Below, piece after piece: positions 1 to 13,221 of a DNA stretch of 64,000 bases. Numbering within the stretch: the first letter of the stretch is position 1; each line of letters starts with the position of its first letter. Below the pieces are notes generated by a model. The model saw only the letters and a program-made list of their open reading frames with translations. It did not search any database and had not been told where the DNA came from. Source of the DNA: Diphasiastrum complanatum (taxonomy: Eukaryota > Streptophyta > Lycopodiopsida > Lycopodiales > Lycopodiaceae); contig CM055094.1 in the NCBI GenBank assembly GCA_029204225.1, forward strand, positions 27,168,541 through 27,232,540, given 5' to 3'. The translations under genes and the position numbers were made by a program.

Positions 1-544
1 CAAGGCATCTTTGATAGACTAATTCAAAGTCAATAATGTCGTTGATGTACCGAAGATGTGTTTTATAGCTTTTTAGTGATCTTCTATAGGCATAGCAATA
101 ATTTGACTACTTGAACCAACTGCAACTTATGTCAGGTCTTATAACTGTTGCTAGTTATACAAACTGTCGACCAATAGTCTAAACAATGTAGAGTCAACTG
201 GTTGAATACAATCATGTAGAGACAATTTGTTATGAGCTTCAATTAGAGTTGAAACATGTGCCAGCTTCTCTTGGGAAAAGGTTTTCCTTCTATTCAGCTC
301 TAGCACAGCTGTTACGTTCAGATCAAATGAAAAGCAAAAATTCAATGCATAAAACTTTCTAACATGCTATTAGCTATTTTATGCTAAGATTCTAAGTTCT
401 GATGTTGTAAGATACGGATAACCACAACTCTATTCAGTATATGAAAACCCTACTCAGATTGCAGGTATGGTTTCGTGGGATTGATCTTACACCTGCTGAC
501 AACTGCCAACAATCATGTTGAAATTTCTTTGACACTCCTGGATA
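1..544. other. 3' flank of germin gene, no gene seen
   Basis: AT-rich DNA downstream of the minus-strand germin-like gene. It probably includes that gene's 3' UTR. Short open frames exist, the longest about 64 codons on the minus strand at 151-345, but none resembles a protein family I recognise and none has supporting splice or start context. Confidence 0.5.
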
Positions 545-1885
545 CTAGTTTTTAAATTGACCTGGAACGCAGCCTGAAGCACTGCTCATTTGCAAAGCAG
601 GCCCGTAAGGATAGAGTGTTGAGTTTATGGCAGTTACAGCTTCAATTGTCTGATTCAAAGCCATTGCAAACGCATCTACTGGTAGCTTAAAAAGAGCACC
701 CGCAGCCGTCTGTATGAACCATGCAAAGATGATATCAGATTTGACAGTAGTAACGTACGTGGCAAAAGAAGTTGACATTGCATGGCTGCAAAACATATAG
801 TGTACTGTTGTTGTCCTATTATATTATCTTCAGAGATATTAGTTTCATTTGTAGCATATGTACCAGTACGCCTGGATTTTGACTGTTTAGTGCAGAGATG
901 AAAAAGGCGATTTCTGTTCCCACGTTTTGTTCAAAATGCAGCATTCCTCTTGGAAAAACCGTAACATCTCCTGGATACAAGATATCCACATGTGCAACGC
1001 CTGTGATCAAAGCCCAGCCCAGCACACGTTATAAGTAAAGAGGAAAAAGATTCTACTCTAGGAAAGTAGGGAATAATTACTTCACAAGACAAGTACGTTG
1101 ATATACTCTCTTCATAGCAAACCTTAGCATTTTCATCACACAGATCAGGACACTAGAAAGATATATAGCTCTACACCAATAGAAAAGAGTCTTGAGGGAA
1201 AAGTGTTAGGGTACCAGCTGTATCAACAAAACCGGATTTCATTGGACCACCACTCACAAGAGTGACCATTTCTGTGGCTCTAGGATGCGTATGTGGCAAG
1301 TTGATTCCGCATGGTAGCAACTTAAATTGAACGAACGTAATGCCTTGAGACCTGCCATCCATATGAACAAAAAGTATGTATATCAAAAAATTGATATAGA
1401 GTATAGGCAACTCTCGGAATCTTTTAATTATTATGTGGGCATGCCATAGTACATAGCCTACAATTAAGTAATTCAAAGATCAACTATAATTCGTAAGGCA
1501 ACTCATGTGAGCATGTTATGATTATCATGTGGGCATCATGTAAACGATCAAGAGTAGAATTAAAGAGACCTCCAGTTCTCTAAGCCGACTTAACAAAAAA
1601 GGTGAACCACAATGTAATCAGAGCTACAATTTGTGAGGTAAATGCACAAAATGCCATTTCTTACATCATAGCTGGAAATATAGTTGCATTAAGTGCAGCA
1701 CGGATGCCTCCTGGGCCATGTGTGACATCTCCATTGGTGAAGATATCCCTCATAGTGAAATTAACAGGTGGATCACCACCATTGAAGTCTGATATCGGGT
1801 CAGGATCTGATGCCATCACTGGACTGAATTGAAAGCACTTCAACACCAATGTTCCTATCAAGAAAGCAAGGACTTGAGAATCCAT
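545..1885 (-). CDS. germin-like protein (cupin), four exons
   Basis: Secreted single-domain cupin of the germin-like family, apoplastic metal-binding proteins, some with oxalate oxidase or superoxide dismutase activity. I assign exons at 1885-1665, 1351-1215, 1000-870 and 709-545; all introns are GT-AG (GTAAGA, GTACCC, GTACTG donors), phases agree, and the product is 217 residues, the usual family length. Residues 1 to about 25 form a signal peptide starting MDSQVLAFLIGTLVLK. Cupin box 1 reads HTHPRATE (His94, His96, Glu101) and box 2 GDVTVFPRGMLHFEQN (His141, Asn145), so all four metal ligands are present. N-glycosylation sequons occur at N42 and N66. The N-terminal cysteine pair usual in angiosperm germins is absent. 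The substrate cannot be told from sequence. It is the only gene in the window that looks intact. Confidence 0.88.
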
Positions 1886-3562
<1,677 letters not shown>

Positions 3563-3689
3563 GGATCGCATCTAATTTTATCCCATTGTAGTAAAGTTTT
3601 TATATGCCACTTATGGTCAAAATTTTGAAGTTTGCAAAGGAATCAATTTTTTACTTAAATACCTCTGCAAGTTTCATATGGTCTACATT

Positions 3690-4470
3690 TGATGGTCAAG
3701 ATCCAAAGCATGCCCTAATACCGTCGGGTGACTGCACTAGCCAACTCTTTTATTTTTGTATTCAGCTCCAGTAGCATGTAACTTGTTACAATTAGTACCG
3801 GTTCTAGTTAATGCATCACTAAAGTGAGACTTGAGCTTGTATGTTCCCGGAAAGCATGGATATGCTCAGGTTCCTTGACACCAATGCATCACTTGATACT
3901 TTCTAAAGTCATGAGAATTAGGATGGCATGGATTTGCCCTTTTGCCCTAATATCTCTGCAAATGTGTCCTTGCTCGTCTTATTTTCTAAAGTGCATTTCT
4001 TTGAATGGTTAACTTTTAACTACCCATACTAATCAACATGGCATCTGCCCTGATATGGTCAAAGAATGGTTTGGCCTATCGTTATATATCTAATTTGAAT
4101 GGGAAGATTGGACTATGATTCTTCAATTTTAATCTAGTTGTTAAGTAGTACGGTTTGTTTTGTACATGATAACAACTGACATTTAGCGTTGATATATGTC
4201 TTCCTCACATACTAACACGAGCGGTTTTGTGTTGTGGAATGGTGGCAGGTACCAGCTGGATCCTTGAAATGAGTCTTGCTTTACGGTGTTTTTTTTAAGT
4301 ATTGTATTTTGCTTTTTAGCTATTTGTTAGCTTATGAATGGAGATTTCAAAGGGTTTGGTCTTGCTTAAACAAGAGGAACTATGTGTATGCTTTTACTCT
4401 CTCTCGCTCTGCATCCTTGGGATGTAAATCCAACTATCCTTTGGTTGGGTTGTTTATGGCATAGACAAGA
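3690..4470 (+). other. segment duplicated at 36.75-37.3 kb, possible last exon
   Basis: Reads in the same order as 36750-37310: a gcatgg/tctgccct stretch, then gggaagattggac, a cttcctcac block, tggtggcaggta, and a caaagggtttggtcttg-like block. A polypyrimidine-poor acceptor at 4247-4248 would open a very short terminal exon (VPAGSLK then stop); the other copy has a comparable acceptor at 37126-37127. It could be the 3' end of a duplicated host gene or a dispersed repeat. No long reading frame supports either. Confidence 0.4.
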
Positions 4471-4680
4471 CACAACACAATTCTAGTTTTCTCTATATTT
4501 TTCTGGTTAATAAATAAGCCATTGAAAGACTAGCTAGTCCAGACTTCACCCCCTTTCCGGATAGCTCAAACAATCTTATACCAAACATTTTTCATTATAT
4601 TACAAATAAACTGAATGAAGTTTTACCCAAGGAATTCATTGGTTATGAAGAACTACCATATTTACTGTGTCTTTATAAAT
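4471..4680. other. short spacer before chromovirus LTR
   Basis: AT-rich sequence between the duplicated segment and the LTR end; no feature seen. Confidence 0.4.
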
Positions 4681-5749
4681 TTTACAAGTAGAAGTGAGGA
4701 AGTCCGCCAAATCCAAGGTAGAGCCTCCAAATGTCCTCCAAGCAACCTGCAAGCTCCAAAATGCTCCTCAACTCCAAGCTAGGATGCCTCCACCTACAAG
4801 TAAGGATCTACAAGCCTCCAAGGATCTCTCCTCCACCTGTGTCCCTACTCTTAAACACAAAGATAGATAACAAGCTGGCCTCAAGTATTTACCACCCAAC
4901 CATAGCTAGATCCAAGCTCCAAGCAATACCTATCTAGCACCCCTTGCTAATCATAAGCAAATCACAAGCATACCACAAAAAACTATAGCATACTCAAGAT
5001 CCAAACCCTACTTATGTCCCATACCATAAGCACGATCCAAACCCTAAGCATACTACCACAAGAAAGCACTCTACACACTAGTAGCAACACTAGAGCATAA
5101 GCAAAGCAAACAAGAGAGATCCCTCCCCCCCCCAATGGGCGGCCTACTACACTCATATAGATGGCCCATGGACCCCTCCAGTGCACTATGGAGTTCCATG
5201 CTCATCCAATGAGAGAGAGAGAAGCCTAGGGGAGTTAAAGAATCTCCAAGAGCCTCCATAGGCTTATGGAAGGTCAAGAGACTCCTTCCATAACCTATGA
5301 CTCTTTGAATGCCTTTCTTGTGGGAGTTGAGAACTCATTGGACCCATTGGAAGTGTGCCCTCCCACTAGGTCCCAATGCCCAAGTTGTGCATGTATACTT
5401 TGTTCCAAGACCAATTAAGTGATATGGTTCAAGGTTGAGGCCATAAAAATAGTCATCCAATGACTTTCTAACACCTCACTAGGTTCCATACCTCCATCCA
5501 AGGCATAGACACCTACCTGCCCTTGAGCAAGGACACTAGTACCTTAATCTAAGGCACATATTCTTAATCTTAAGGGTATCCCTTATCCAAGGGTCACGTG
5601 ACTCCATACCTCCGACCAAGGTATAGTCACTTACTTGTCCTTATCCAAAGGCACATACCCTTAATCCTAAGGGTACCTTGCCATTAGCCCCCAACACTAA
5701 ATGGACTAATAGGGGACTAAAGTACTGCTAGTTACATAGGTATGTAACA
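4681..5749 (-). mobile_element. 3' LTR of chromovirus (Ty3/gypsy), minus strand
   Basis: On the minus strand it begins TGTTACATACC at 5749, just after a polypurine tract (AAGGGGAAGGAA), and ends about 4681 with CTTCTACTTGTAAA. Nearly the whole 1.07 kb matches 61904-62985 in inverted orientation, and that copy is followed by a tRNA-Met-type PBS, which sets the LTR boundary. The end is not a perfect CA, so it is accurate only to a few bases. Confidence 0.85.
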
Positions 5750-6034
5750 TTCCTTCCCCTTAAACTTAAATTTTTCCTTGTAGGAAAAAATTTGGAAGAT
5801 CCTTCTGGAGATGGCTCCTTTTCCAAGATATCCTCCTCTTCTAATTTGCCCCTCCACCTGACTAAAAATTCCCGAATCACTCTACTGCGTAGAGTCCTCT
5901 ACTGACTATTAACAATCGCCTCGGGTTCAGGTGGTTCACTCACAGACTCATCACGAAGAAGTTCTACTAGATCTTCCACAGGGACCAGGGTCTTCCCAAC
6001 CCCCAATGAGGGTTTCAACTTACTAGCTATATGG
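5750..6034 (-). pseudogene. chromovirus pol 3' end with chromodomain
   Basis: Minus-strand translation from about 6010 gives the C-terminus of a chromovirus polyprotein: a stretch with VEDLVELLRDESV, an in-frame stop near 5903, then IREFLVRWRGKLEEEDILEKE, the aromatic-cage and WEKE-like pattern of a chromodomain, ending LRGRNVT just before the polypurine tract. Chromodomains of this lineage steer integration to heterochromatin. The rest of pol is missing: the fragment is cut at about 6035 where an unrelated LTR fragment begins. Confidence 0.8.
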
Positions 6035-6478
6035 ACGTAGATCTTTCATAGTAGTAGCCCTTCTGTCTGTCAACAAGGGTTAGAACGTTGGATAGGTGCC
6101 TAACTATGTAAAGATGCAACTTTTAGATACTTCTCTACTTCCTCCCTTAGCTCTACTCACCACTAACACTACCCACCATTAGATCTACACCACTAACTAA
6201 CATTCCACATGATTTTAGAGAGAATGTGAAGGGAAGAGTAGAAGAGATAGAGGGGGGAAGAGAGAAAGGGAGTGAGGGTGGAGGTTAGCTCAAATGCTCC
6301 TTATGCTTGCTAATGGAGAAACATTCACTATCACAACCAAAAACATGTAAACTAGAAGCAAATAGAAAGCACAATTAAAAGCATTAGCAAGTCGTGAATA
6401 GCAAATGAGGATGCTTTTCTCCAAAGTTTGGTAGAGTTTCCTCCTTCTCAATAAGCATGAAAAGTATAGTACAAATGG
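6035..6478 (-). mobile_element. partial LTR of the F family
   Basis: Plus-strand text follows 46148-46600 closely (tgtcaac, ggttaga, ggataggtgcctaactatg, a GA-rich block, ggttagctcaaatgctcc, ttatgcttgc). That sequence is the 5' LTR of minus-strand element F, so this is a minus-oriented LTR piece lacking its U3 end. It joins plus-strand pol at 6479, an arrangement that needs an inversion or illegitimate join. Confidence 0.75.
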
Positions 6479-9250
6479 TGAAGCCTATTATACCCAAGGT
6501 TGATGAAGAATCGTCCACCACAGATCAAAACATTGATCGCCCAAGGGAGGTCACTATGATTCTCAAATGGATATTATGTGTTGAACGTACGCTTTAGCAA
6601 CAGTTGACTATATAGCTGGGCATGCATGTCATCCAGATTTAGATTCAAAACCCAGCACATCTTCACCCAAGGGATACACCCTAGACACGTTGATAACCTA
6701 CAGGGTAAACATGATCAACGTGGCATGGTTAGCAGCTATACATGAGCAGGTTGAAGATGATTTGGTACCCTGGTGACATGCCTTGTCCTACAATGAAGAA
6801 GTTGAGTTGACAAATGAACAGGTATGGAATGAGAAAGATACTAGCTCAACCTCCACAAAAATCACCAATAGCTAAAGTTTCCAAGGTGGAACCACCCAAG
6901 GCACCTATTACTAAGAAAAATTAATTGAAGCAATGTTACAATCAGGAGATCTGATGGAGAGTGATCTATTAGACTTAGCAGTAGCTATGGTGGATATAGA
7001 TATTCGCAATCACGAAGCAGATATCAAGCCAGTTCCCAAGAAGGATAACAAGGATGTATCCAAGTATGGTGACGGAAAAGAAAAAAAGAAAGTATTGGAC
7101 TCCTTGAAATCTATTCGGTTGGATCCAGACATAGTGTCATCATTTCAGATGATTGGAAGCCCAAAGCTTACGAGTCATGCTAAGATCAACATGTTGAAGG
7201 AGGAATCTCGTCGAATGCTAGTTCACGAGATGCCATAAATCTTCAAAAACTATATCTTAGATGATGTAGTAATTATGATGTCGCAAGCGCTAAGAGAGCC
7301 TGATAAGAACCACGAACGAGAAGAACAAGTATTTGAAGGACCTGCGCGGACACAGCCAATGAATCTAACAGAGCCAGACGAAGAAGAAAAGCTTGTTTGT
7401 GTGGGAGAACAATTGACACCCACTCAGTTTAAATGGCTACGTGCTTAGTTGGTGGAATACAAAGATTGTTTTGCATGGTCATACAAGGATCTGAAGGGTA
7501 TGGATGGAGGAGTCCCCAACGTGAGCCAATATTATCGCTGCAATCCTGATTACACACAACTGATTAAACAGGAGTTGTAGAAACTGCTCGATGTCGATTT
7601 CATTTATGAAATCGAGCATACAGAATGGGTATCGCCAATAGTGATGGTACCCAAAAAGAATGACAAAATGCAAATATGTGTGAATCTAAAGGCATTAAAT
7701 GTACTTACAAATAAAGTTCATTTTACCTTACCTTTCATGGAAAGTATTTTGGATAGAGTAGCTGGAGCATAAGCTTACAATTTTCTAGATGACTTCAGCT
7801 GCTACAATCAAGTGAAAATAGCATTGAAAGATCAGCATAAGATAGTGTTCACCAGTGAATGGAGAATTCATGCCTATAAGGTAATGTCATTTGGACTTTG
7901 CAATGCCCCTAGTACCTTCCAAAGAATCATGCAAGTGGCATTCAAAGAGTACCTGCAAAAGTTTCGAAGATTTTTTTGGACGATCTGTGCATGCACGGGC
8001 CAAACTCAGAACATTTATCCAATTTGAAAAAAAAGTGTTGAAGCAATGTCGCGTGTATCAAATATCCTTGAGCCCATAAAAGTGTCAATTTTGGTTGACA
8101 CATGGCCTGATATTGGGTTATATCATATCAAGACACGAAATCGACACAGATCTATCAAAGATAAGGGTGTGTTGATCTGCCACCACCAGAGACGATTCGC
8201 AGGGTCTATGTCTTTTTATGGGTCATGATGACTAGTATCGGATCTTCATTTTAGATTTTGCGGAGTTAGCAAGGCCAATTCACAAGCTTACCACAAAACC
8301 TCATTGGACGGAGGAAGCCTTACAGGCTTTCCAAAAGCTTAAAGATGCATTGGTCCTAGTGCCAATCTTATGACCATCCACTTGGAAAATAGAATTTCAT
8401 GTGCATAGTAATGCTTCAAAGTATGTCGTTGGAGCCATCTTGACCCAGCCAGGAGAATGCAAAAAGGACTTCTCGATCCGATTTGCCAACCGATAGCTCA
8501 GTGAATCAGAAATGAACTACTCAACCACAGAGCGAGAGACACTGGCCATGATTTATGCGGTCAAGAAATCTAGAAATTATTTGATGGCCACACCTTTTGC
8601 GTTTTATACAGACCATCAACCATTGCTCTATCTAGTTAAAACTTATAACACAGGGCGAATCACTAGATGGTTGCTACTATTGTTGGAGTTTGATCTTCGG
8701 ATAGTGGTGTGCAAGGAAAAACAACATTATATGGTAGATCATGTGTCACTAATCAAAGGGAAGGAAACTACAACCCAACCTGATGATGAGATGCTGGGTT
8801 CTATATTGATACAGTACCAGAGTGGGCCGCAGACATAGTTGAATATCTAATGTGGGGCCAACCAAATAAATCCCTACCAAAGGCGGAACAACAGAAATTG
8901 ATACTTAAGGCTAGACCCCATCAGTTGATTGTCGGCCAATTATATCAATGAGGACCAAATAACATCCTTCAAAGATGTGTTCTTCCACATGAGACCACCC
9001 AAATCATTTCACTCTCACATGAAGGTATGGGTGGTGGTCATTTTGCATCTGACATACAGTTCGCAAGATCTTGCAATCAGGATGCTGGTGGCCGACAATC
9101 CATAAGGACACGGAAGAATACTTAAGGAAATGTGACATGTGACAATGATCTAGGAGACCAACAAGACTGAGCTATGATCTGTTGCATCCGGTTCTAGCTC
9201 AAGCACCATTTCAGTAGTGGGGATTGGACTACATCGGTCTCATCCATCCA
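6479..9250 (+). pseudogene. gypsy copy A: decayed pol (PR tail-RT-RNase H-IN)
   Basis: Closest to element F. Order: post-protease region (KPIIPKVDEESSTTDQ, 6481 on), linker 6933-7238, RT from about 7440 with YYRCNPDYTQLIKQEL, HTEWVSPIVMVPKK, FGLCNAPSTFQR and an LDD active site preserved only after a frameshift near 7975, RNase H at 8270-8760 (first catalytic Asp now Asn in VHSNASK; YTDHQPLLYL kept), and integrase zinc-binding region at 8980-9190 ending at WGLDYIGLIHPPA. Many stops and frameshifts occur (TAGs at 7447, 7578 and 8341 among them). Gag and protease core are absent. It stops inside the integrase core where copia sequence begins. Confidence 0.85.
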
Positions 9251-9918
9251 CCTGCAAGAAGCTCACACTCTTATCTTCTAAATCTATGGTTTTTGAGACT
9301 TTTCTAGTACTAAAAGCAATGGAGGAACAATTATGTTTGTCACATTCATTGATGACCATAGTAGATACACTTGGATATATCTCTTATCTTCTAAATCTAC
9401 AGTGTTCAAGATCCTTGGGGAGAATCAATTTAGTACCAAGATCAAGGTACTAAGGTCAAATGGAGGTGGAGAGTACATCTCCATGAGCTTCAAAGTTTTT
9501 TGTGAGCAAAATGGCATCAAGAAGGAGCATTCATGCCCCTACACACCTAAACAACATGGGGTGGCCAAGAGGAAGAAGCGTACACTATGTAAATGTGCTC
9601 AAGAATGGATGCTCATTCTCCCAAGACAATTTGGAGAGAAGGAATCTCTTGTGGTACTTATCTTTGTAAAAGCTTACCAAGCATTGCTCTAGATGGTAAA
9701 ACACCATATAAATTGTTGTTTAAGAATAAAGGAAATGTTAGTCATTTGAGGATGTTTGGATCCATATGCTTTGTGCATGTATCTCTTGATGTAAAAACTA
9801 TAGAAGTTAAGGGAATTTTTGTCGGTTATAGTTCTTCAAACAAAGCTTATAGGATTTATGTAATCTCTACTAAGAAGATTGTAACTACTAGAGATATAAG
9901 CTTACATGAAAGAAAGGC
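9251..9918 (+). pseudogene. Ty1/copia integrase fragment
   Basis: The frame at 9333-9692 carries the copia integrase core: FVTFIDDHSRYTWIYLLSSK, then VLRSNGGGEYIS, then CPYTPKQHGVAKRK (Glu of the DDE triad replaced: family norm is NGVAER). It continues as KTPYKLLFKNKGNVSHLRMF and VGYSSSNKAYRIY up to about 9915. At 9256-9303 a second, partial copy of the LLSSKS..F segment precedes the main copy. Both ends are fused to gypsy pol without LTRs or target duplications, so it is a captured scrap and not a copia insertion. Confidence 0.85.
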
Positions 9919-11835
9919 AGAAAAATGTCAGATATGGGTTTACCACGGAGTTGTGCTTGGACATGTGATATCAAGACATGGTATTGCCAAGGATTATTCT
10001 AAGATCAAAGTTATTGTGGAATTGCCACTGGCAACAACAATTTGTGGAGTTTACGTGTTTATGGTTCATGCGTACTACTGACTTATATACAAACTGACTA
10101 TTGTTCCTATTTGGACAGTAGAAGCATTAGAAGCCTTTGAAAAATTAAAAAAAAGCATTAACTTCAGCACCAATACTGTGTTCTCCAGATTGGACGATAG
10201 AGTTTCATGTTCATACGGATGCCTCAAAATACGCCATTGGATCAATTTTGACGCAACCAGGTGACTATAAGAAAGATTATCCTATACGATTTGCAAGCAA
10301 ACAGCTTACAGATCTAGAAAAGAATTATTCAACAACAGAACGTGAGGCATCAGCCATGATTTTTTCTATTCGAAAATCTCATCACTACCTCATGGAAACG
10401 CACTTTGTATTTTATACGGATCATCAACTGTTACTTTACTTGGTAAACAAGACATGCAATACTAGACGTATTGCAAGATGGTTATTGTTATTGACTGAAT
10501 TTGACTTTCAAATTGTGGTTCGAAAGGGCAAGCAACATTATCTAGCAGATCACGTTTCGTGAATTGAATCTGCACCAATTAATACTGAAGTGGATGATGA
10601 ACTGCCAGATGCTGCATTGTTCTATGTTGAAGCAGTATCTGAGTGGGCAGCAGATATTGTTGAGTACCTGATGCTAGGACAACCGAATGACTCCTTGACA
10701 AAAGTACAGAAGAGACAATTTATTCATAAGGCTCAACCTTATCAATTAATTGCAGGATAATTGTATCGTCGTGGATCGGATAATATTCTACGAAGGTGTG
10801 TTTTACCGCATGAAGTACCAGATTTAATCATGTTTTCACATGATGGCATGGGTGGAGGACACTTCTCTGCAGATATTACTATTCGCAAACTTTTACAATC
10901 AGGTTGTTGGTGGCCTACGCTTCACAAGGACACAGAAAATTTTATGAAGACATGTGATGTTTGCCAGCGAGCGCGACCTACTCGACAGAACTATGAACTC
11001 TTGCATCCGGTTTTATCGCAAACACCGTTTGAAAAATGGGGACTGGATTATATTGGACCTATTCACCCTGCCGCGCAAGGATCTCAGGCCCGATACATTA
11101 TCATCGCAATTGATTATATGACCAAGTGGGTTGAAGCCAAAGCTGTCAAAGTTGCTGATGCAAAATCTATGGCCAAGTTTCTATATGAAAATATTATAAT
11201 CAAATTTGGATGTCCGATCGAGATTGTCACACTTTGTTAATCAAACAATAAAGTGTTTAGTGGAAGATTTTTTTGTTATACATAGATTTAGTACTCCCTA
11301 CTATCCCAAAGGGTATGGCCAAGCTGAATCTTCCAATAAGATTCTCTGCACCATTATGACAAAGACAGTTGAAGTGAGTCAGTCCGATTGGGAACATAAA
11401 CTGTATGCAGCATTATGGGCATTCAGAACCGCTTACAAAAATAGTACAAATCAAACACCTTTTCAACTGGTTTATGGTCAAGATGCTGTCATGCCAATTG
11501 AATTTTTGATCCCATCCTTACGCATAGCAGAAAAAGAACGATTAAATGATAATAAGTCTTTACAACTTCGTCATGAAGCGTTGCACAAATTATGTGAAAC
11601 CCGATTGATGGTATTTCATGCCTTAGCAGTAGAGAAAGCCCACCGCAAGGCATGGCATGATCTTCGATTACACAAAAAAGATATGAAAGCAGGAGATCTA
11701 GCATTGATGTACAAAACCAAGCTGATCAAGGGAAAGTTGAAGTTTACCGGTGAAGGCCCGTATAAAGTGAAAGAAATCTTGAACTATGGTGTAGTAATTC
11801 TTGAGCACTTGGATGGAAAACGATTCTTCCTAGCA
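9919..11835 (+). pseudogene. gypsy B pol: RT end, RNase H, integrase
   Basis: Starts in the RT thumb region (GVVLGHVISRHGIAKDY), lacking the catalytic palm. RNase H 10195-10560 keeps HVHTDASKYAIG, STTEREASAM and YTDHQLLLYL. Integrase: HHCC domain at 10810-10975 (PHEV, SHDGMGGGHF, CDVCQRA), first Asp in WGLDYIGPI, Glu in YGQAESSNK; the second Asp is lost through a small deletion and frameshift near 11220. C-terminal part has GEGPYKVKEILNYG and ends HLDGKRF at 11826, where it joins the next ORF by a deletion of the spacer present in C. Stops occur at 10078, 10561 and 10758. Confidence 0.88.
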
Positions 11836-12470
11836 CAAGCATGGTTACTCAGTGGATGACCCTTGCGGAGCCACTACTCACTGCCATGGGTATTCATGAG
11901 AAATCCTTTTCTGGTCGCATCAATATGGATTTCATCACTCTTGCCTTCAGTATGTGGAAGGAAGAGAAATCCAAATTTTATATCACTTTCCAAGGAGCCA
12001 CACATAAGGTGCGCGTCACTGAGGCCGCCCTTGCAGCTATAGGTATAGCCAATCAAAAGCATGCAAAACAGACCATCAAGACATATATTGACCTCACCAA
12101 CGATCTGCACTGGACCAATGACGGCTACCTTCTCGAAGCCATCACTAAGCCTTCAATCCACGTTGCCCAGCTACTAAACAACTTCTTGATGGTTGAAAAC
12201 CTCAAGAAAGATCGCATCACATCACAGATCCTCCATAGGATAGTGGAGTCCCACACCAAGTTGGCCAAAGCCCCTCTTGAATCATATAATTGGTTCAAGA
12301 CTGTTTCTGGTGAGCTCAAACGAGTTATTAAGGCCAATATTAAGCAACAGTTTGCTGTCGGCTCTTTATTGTCCCTTTTAGTCGCTTTTCATTCAGAAAA
12401 TAGAATCCATGGCTTCCACCTAGATTCTATGCTTTCGGTCTACGAAGAAGCAGCGGCAGAGTCATCTCAC
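11836..12470 (+). pseudogene. extra ORF downstream of pol, N-terminal part (element B)
   Basis: Same strand as pol. Encodes about 210 residues beginning TSMVTQWMTLAEPL and ending EEAAAESSH, open throughout; residues include FYITFQGATHKVRVTEAAL and ITSQILHRIVESHTKL. It matches the inverted copy in element C (minus strand from 22910 down) almost residue for residue but lacks about 30 N-terminal residues and a few codons near 12047. The fold is not recognised with certainty; the spacing of VTEAALAAIG and the following helices is reminiscent of the 'putative plant transposon protein' domain found in plant Ty3 elements, which is a weak guess. The remainder is at 24911-27080. Confidence 0.7.
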
Positions 12471-13199
12471 TGTTGGAGGGTTTGCAGATCCCAAGGCAAC
12501 CCTAACCCTAGTTATAAGTGAGAGGGATTTGGCACCCTGCGTGTGTAAGTCCAACCCAATGATCACATAGTTATTTGATTAATTAGAATGTTAATAAAAG
12601 GACTTTAGGTCTTTTTGCGGGACTTTTAATGTCGTAGGGCCTAAATGTCAAGTTAGTAAATAAAGTTGGGTTTCCCTCCAATTTTGATGGTTCCCACACT
12701 TTTTTAAATTTGAATAAAAAGAGAGGCAAGACTGGACCAATAGGATTCAAAGGCCAGGGTCCTCCTCTCTACTATAAAAAGGGACCAACTCGAGTTGCTC
12801 CTCATGTTCATTTCCTCATTTCAATAAAGCCAATTGGTTCTCTTTAGAAATGGATTGATGAATGTCCTTGCTCTTCCTTTCTTCTCCTCCATTTCTCATG
12901 CTTTCTTTGGATTTTGCTAATTGTTGGATTTGATCATTATTGGGATTGCTATTTCTTATGCTTTTTGTGAGAGAGAAAGGGAGAGAAATAAGAGTAAGTT
13001 TCTATCATTGTTGTGGATTTAGGGTTATTGGAAGTAGGGTTAATGGATGTTAGTGTTAGATCCTCCATTCATGTTGAAATCTGAACTATACTATCGCTCT
13101 CATGGGAACGAACCTACGTGTGACAACTAACTCCGTCTCTTTGATGCTAGATTGACTAGATCTTGGATTCAGGTTAGGCAAGGAAAGAAACCCACTACA
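12471..13199 (+). mobile_element. 5' LTR of element C (LTR1)
   Basis: 729 bp, TGTTGGAGGG to CCCACTACA. TATA box TATAAAAA at 12773-12780, AATAAA at 12823-12828 about 45 bases on, which sets a plausible U3/R/U5 order. Followed after four bases by a PBS. Two other copies of the LTR occur at 24191-24910 and 27131-27881. Confidence 0.93.
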
Positions 13200-13203
13200 A
13201 TTT

Positions 13204-13221
13204 TGGCGCCGTTGCTGGGGA
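13204..13221 (+). other. primer binding site of element C
   Basis: TGGCGCCGTTGCTGGGGA, four bases after LTR1. This is the usual Tat/Athila-type PBS, commonly assigned to tRNA-Asp. Confidence 0.9.

Noticed and set aside
709-796. Exon 4 of the germin gene starting at a CAG at about 786
   Set aside because: The phase does not match exon 3 and the added residues fit no germin; the acceptor at 711-710 restores phase and family length.
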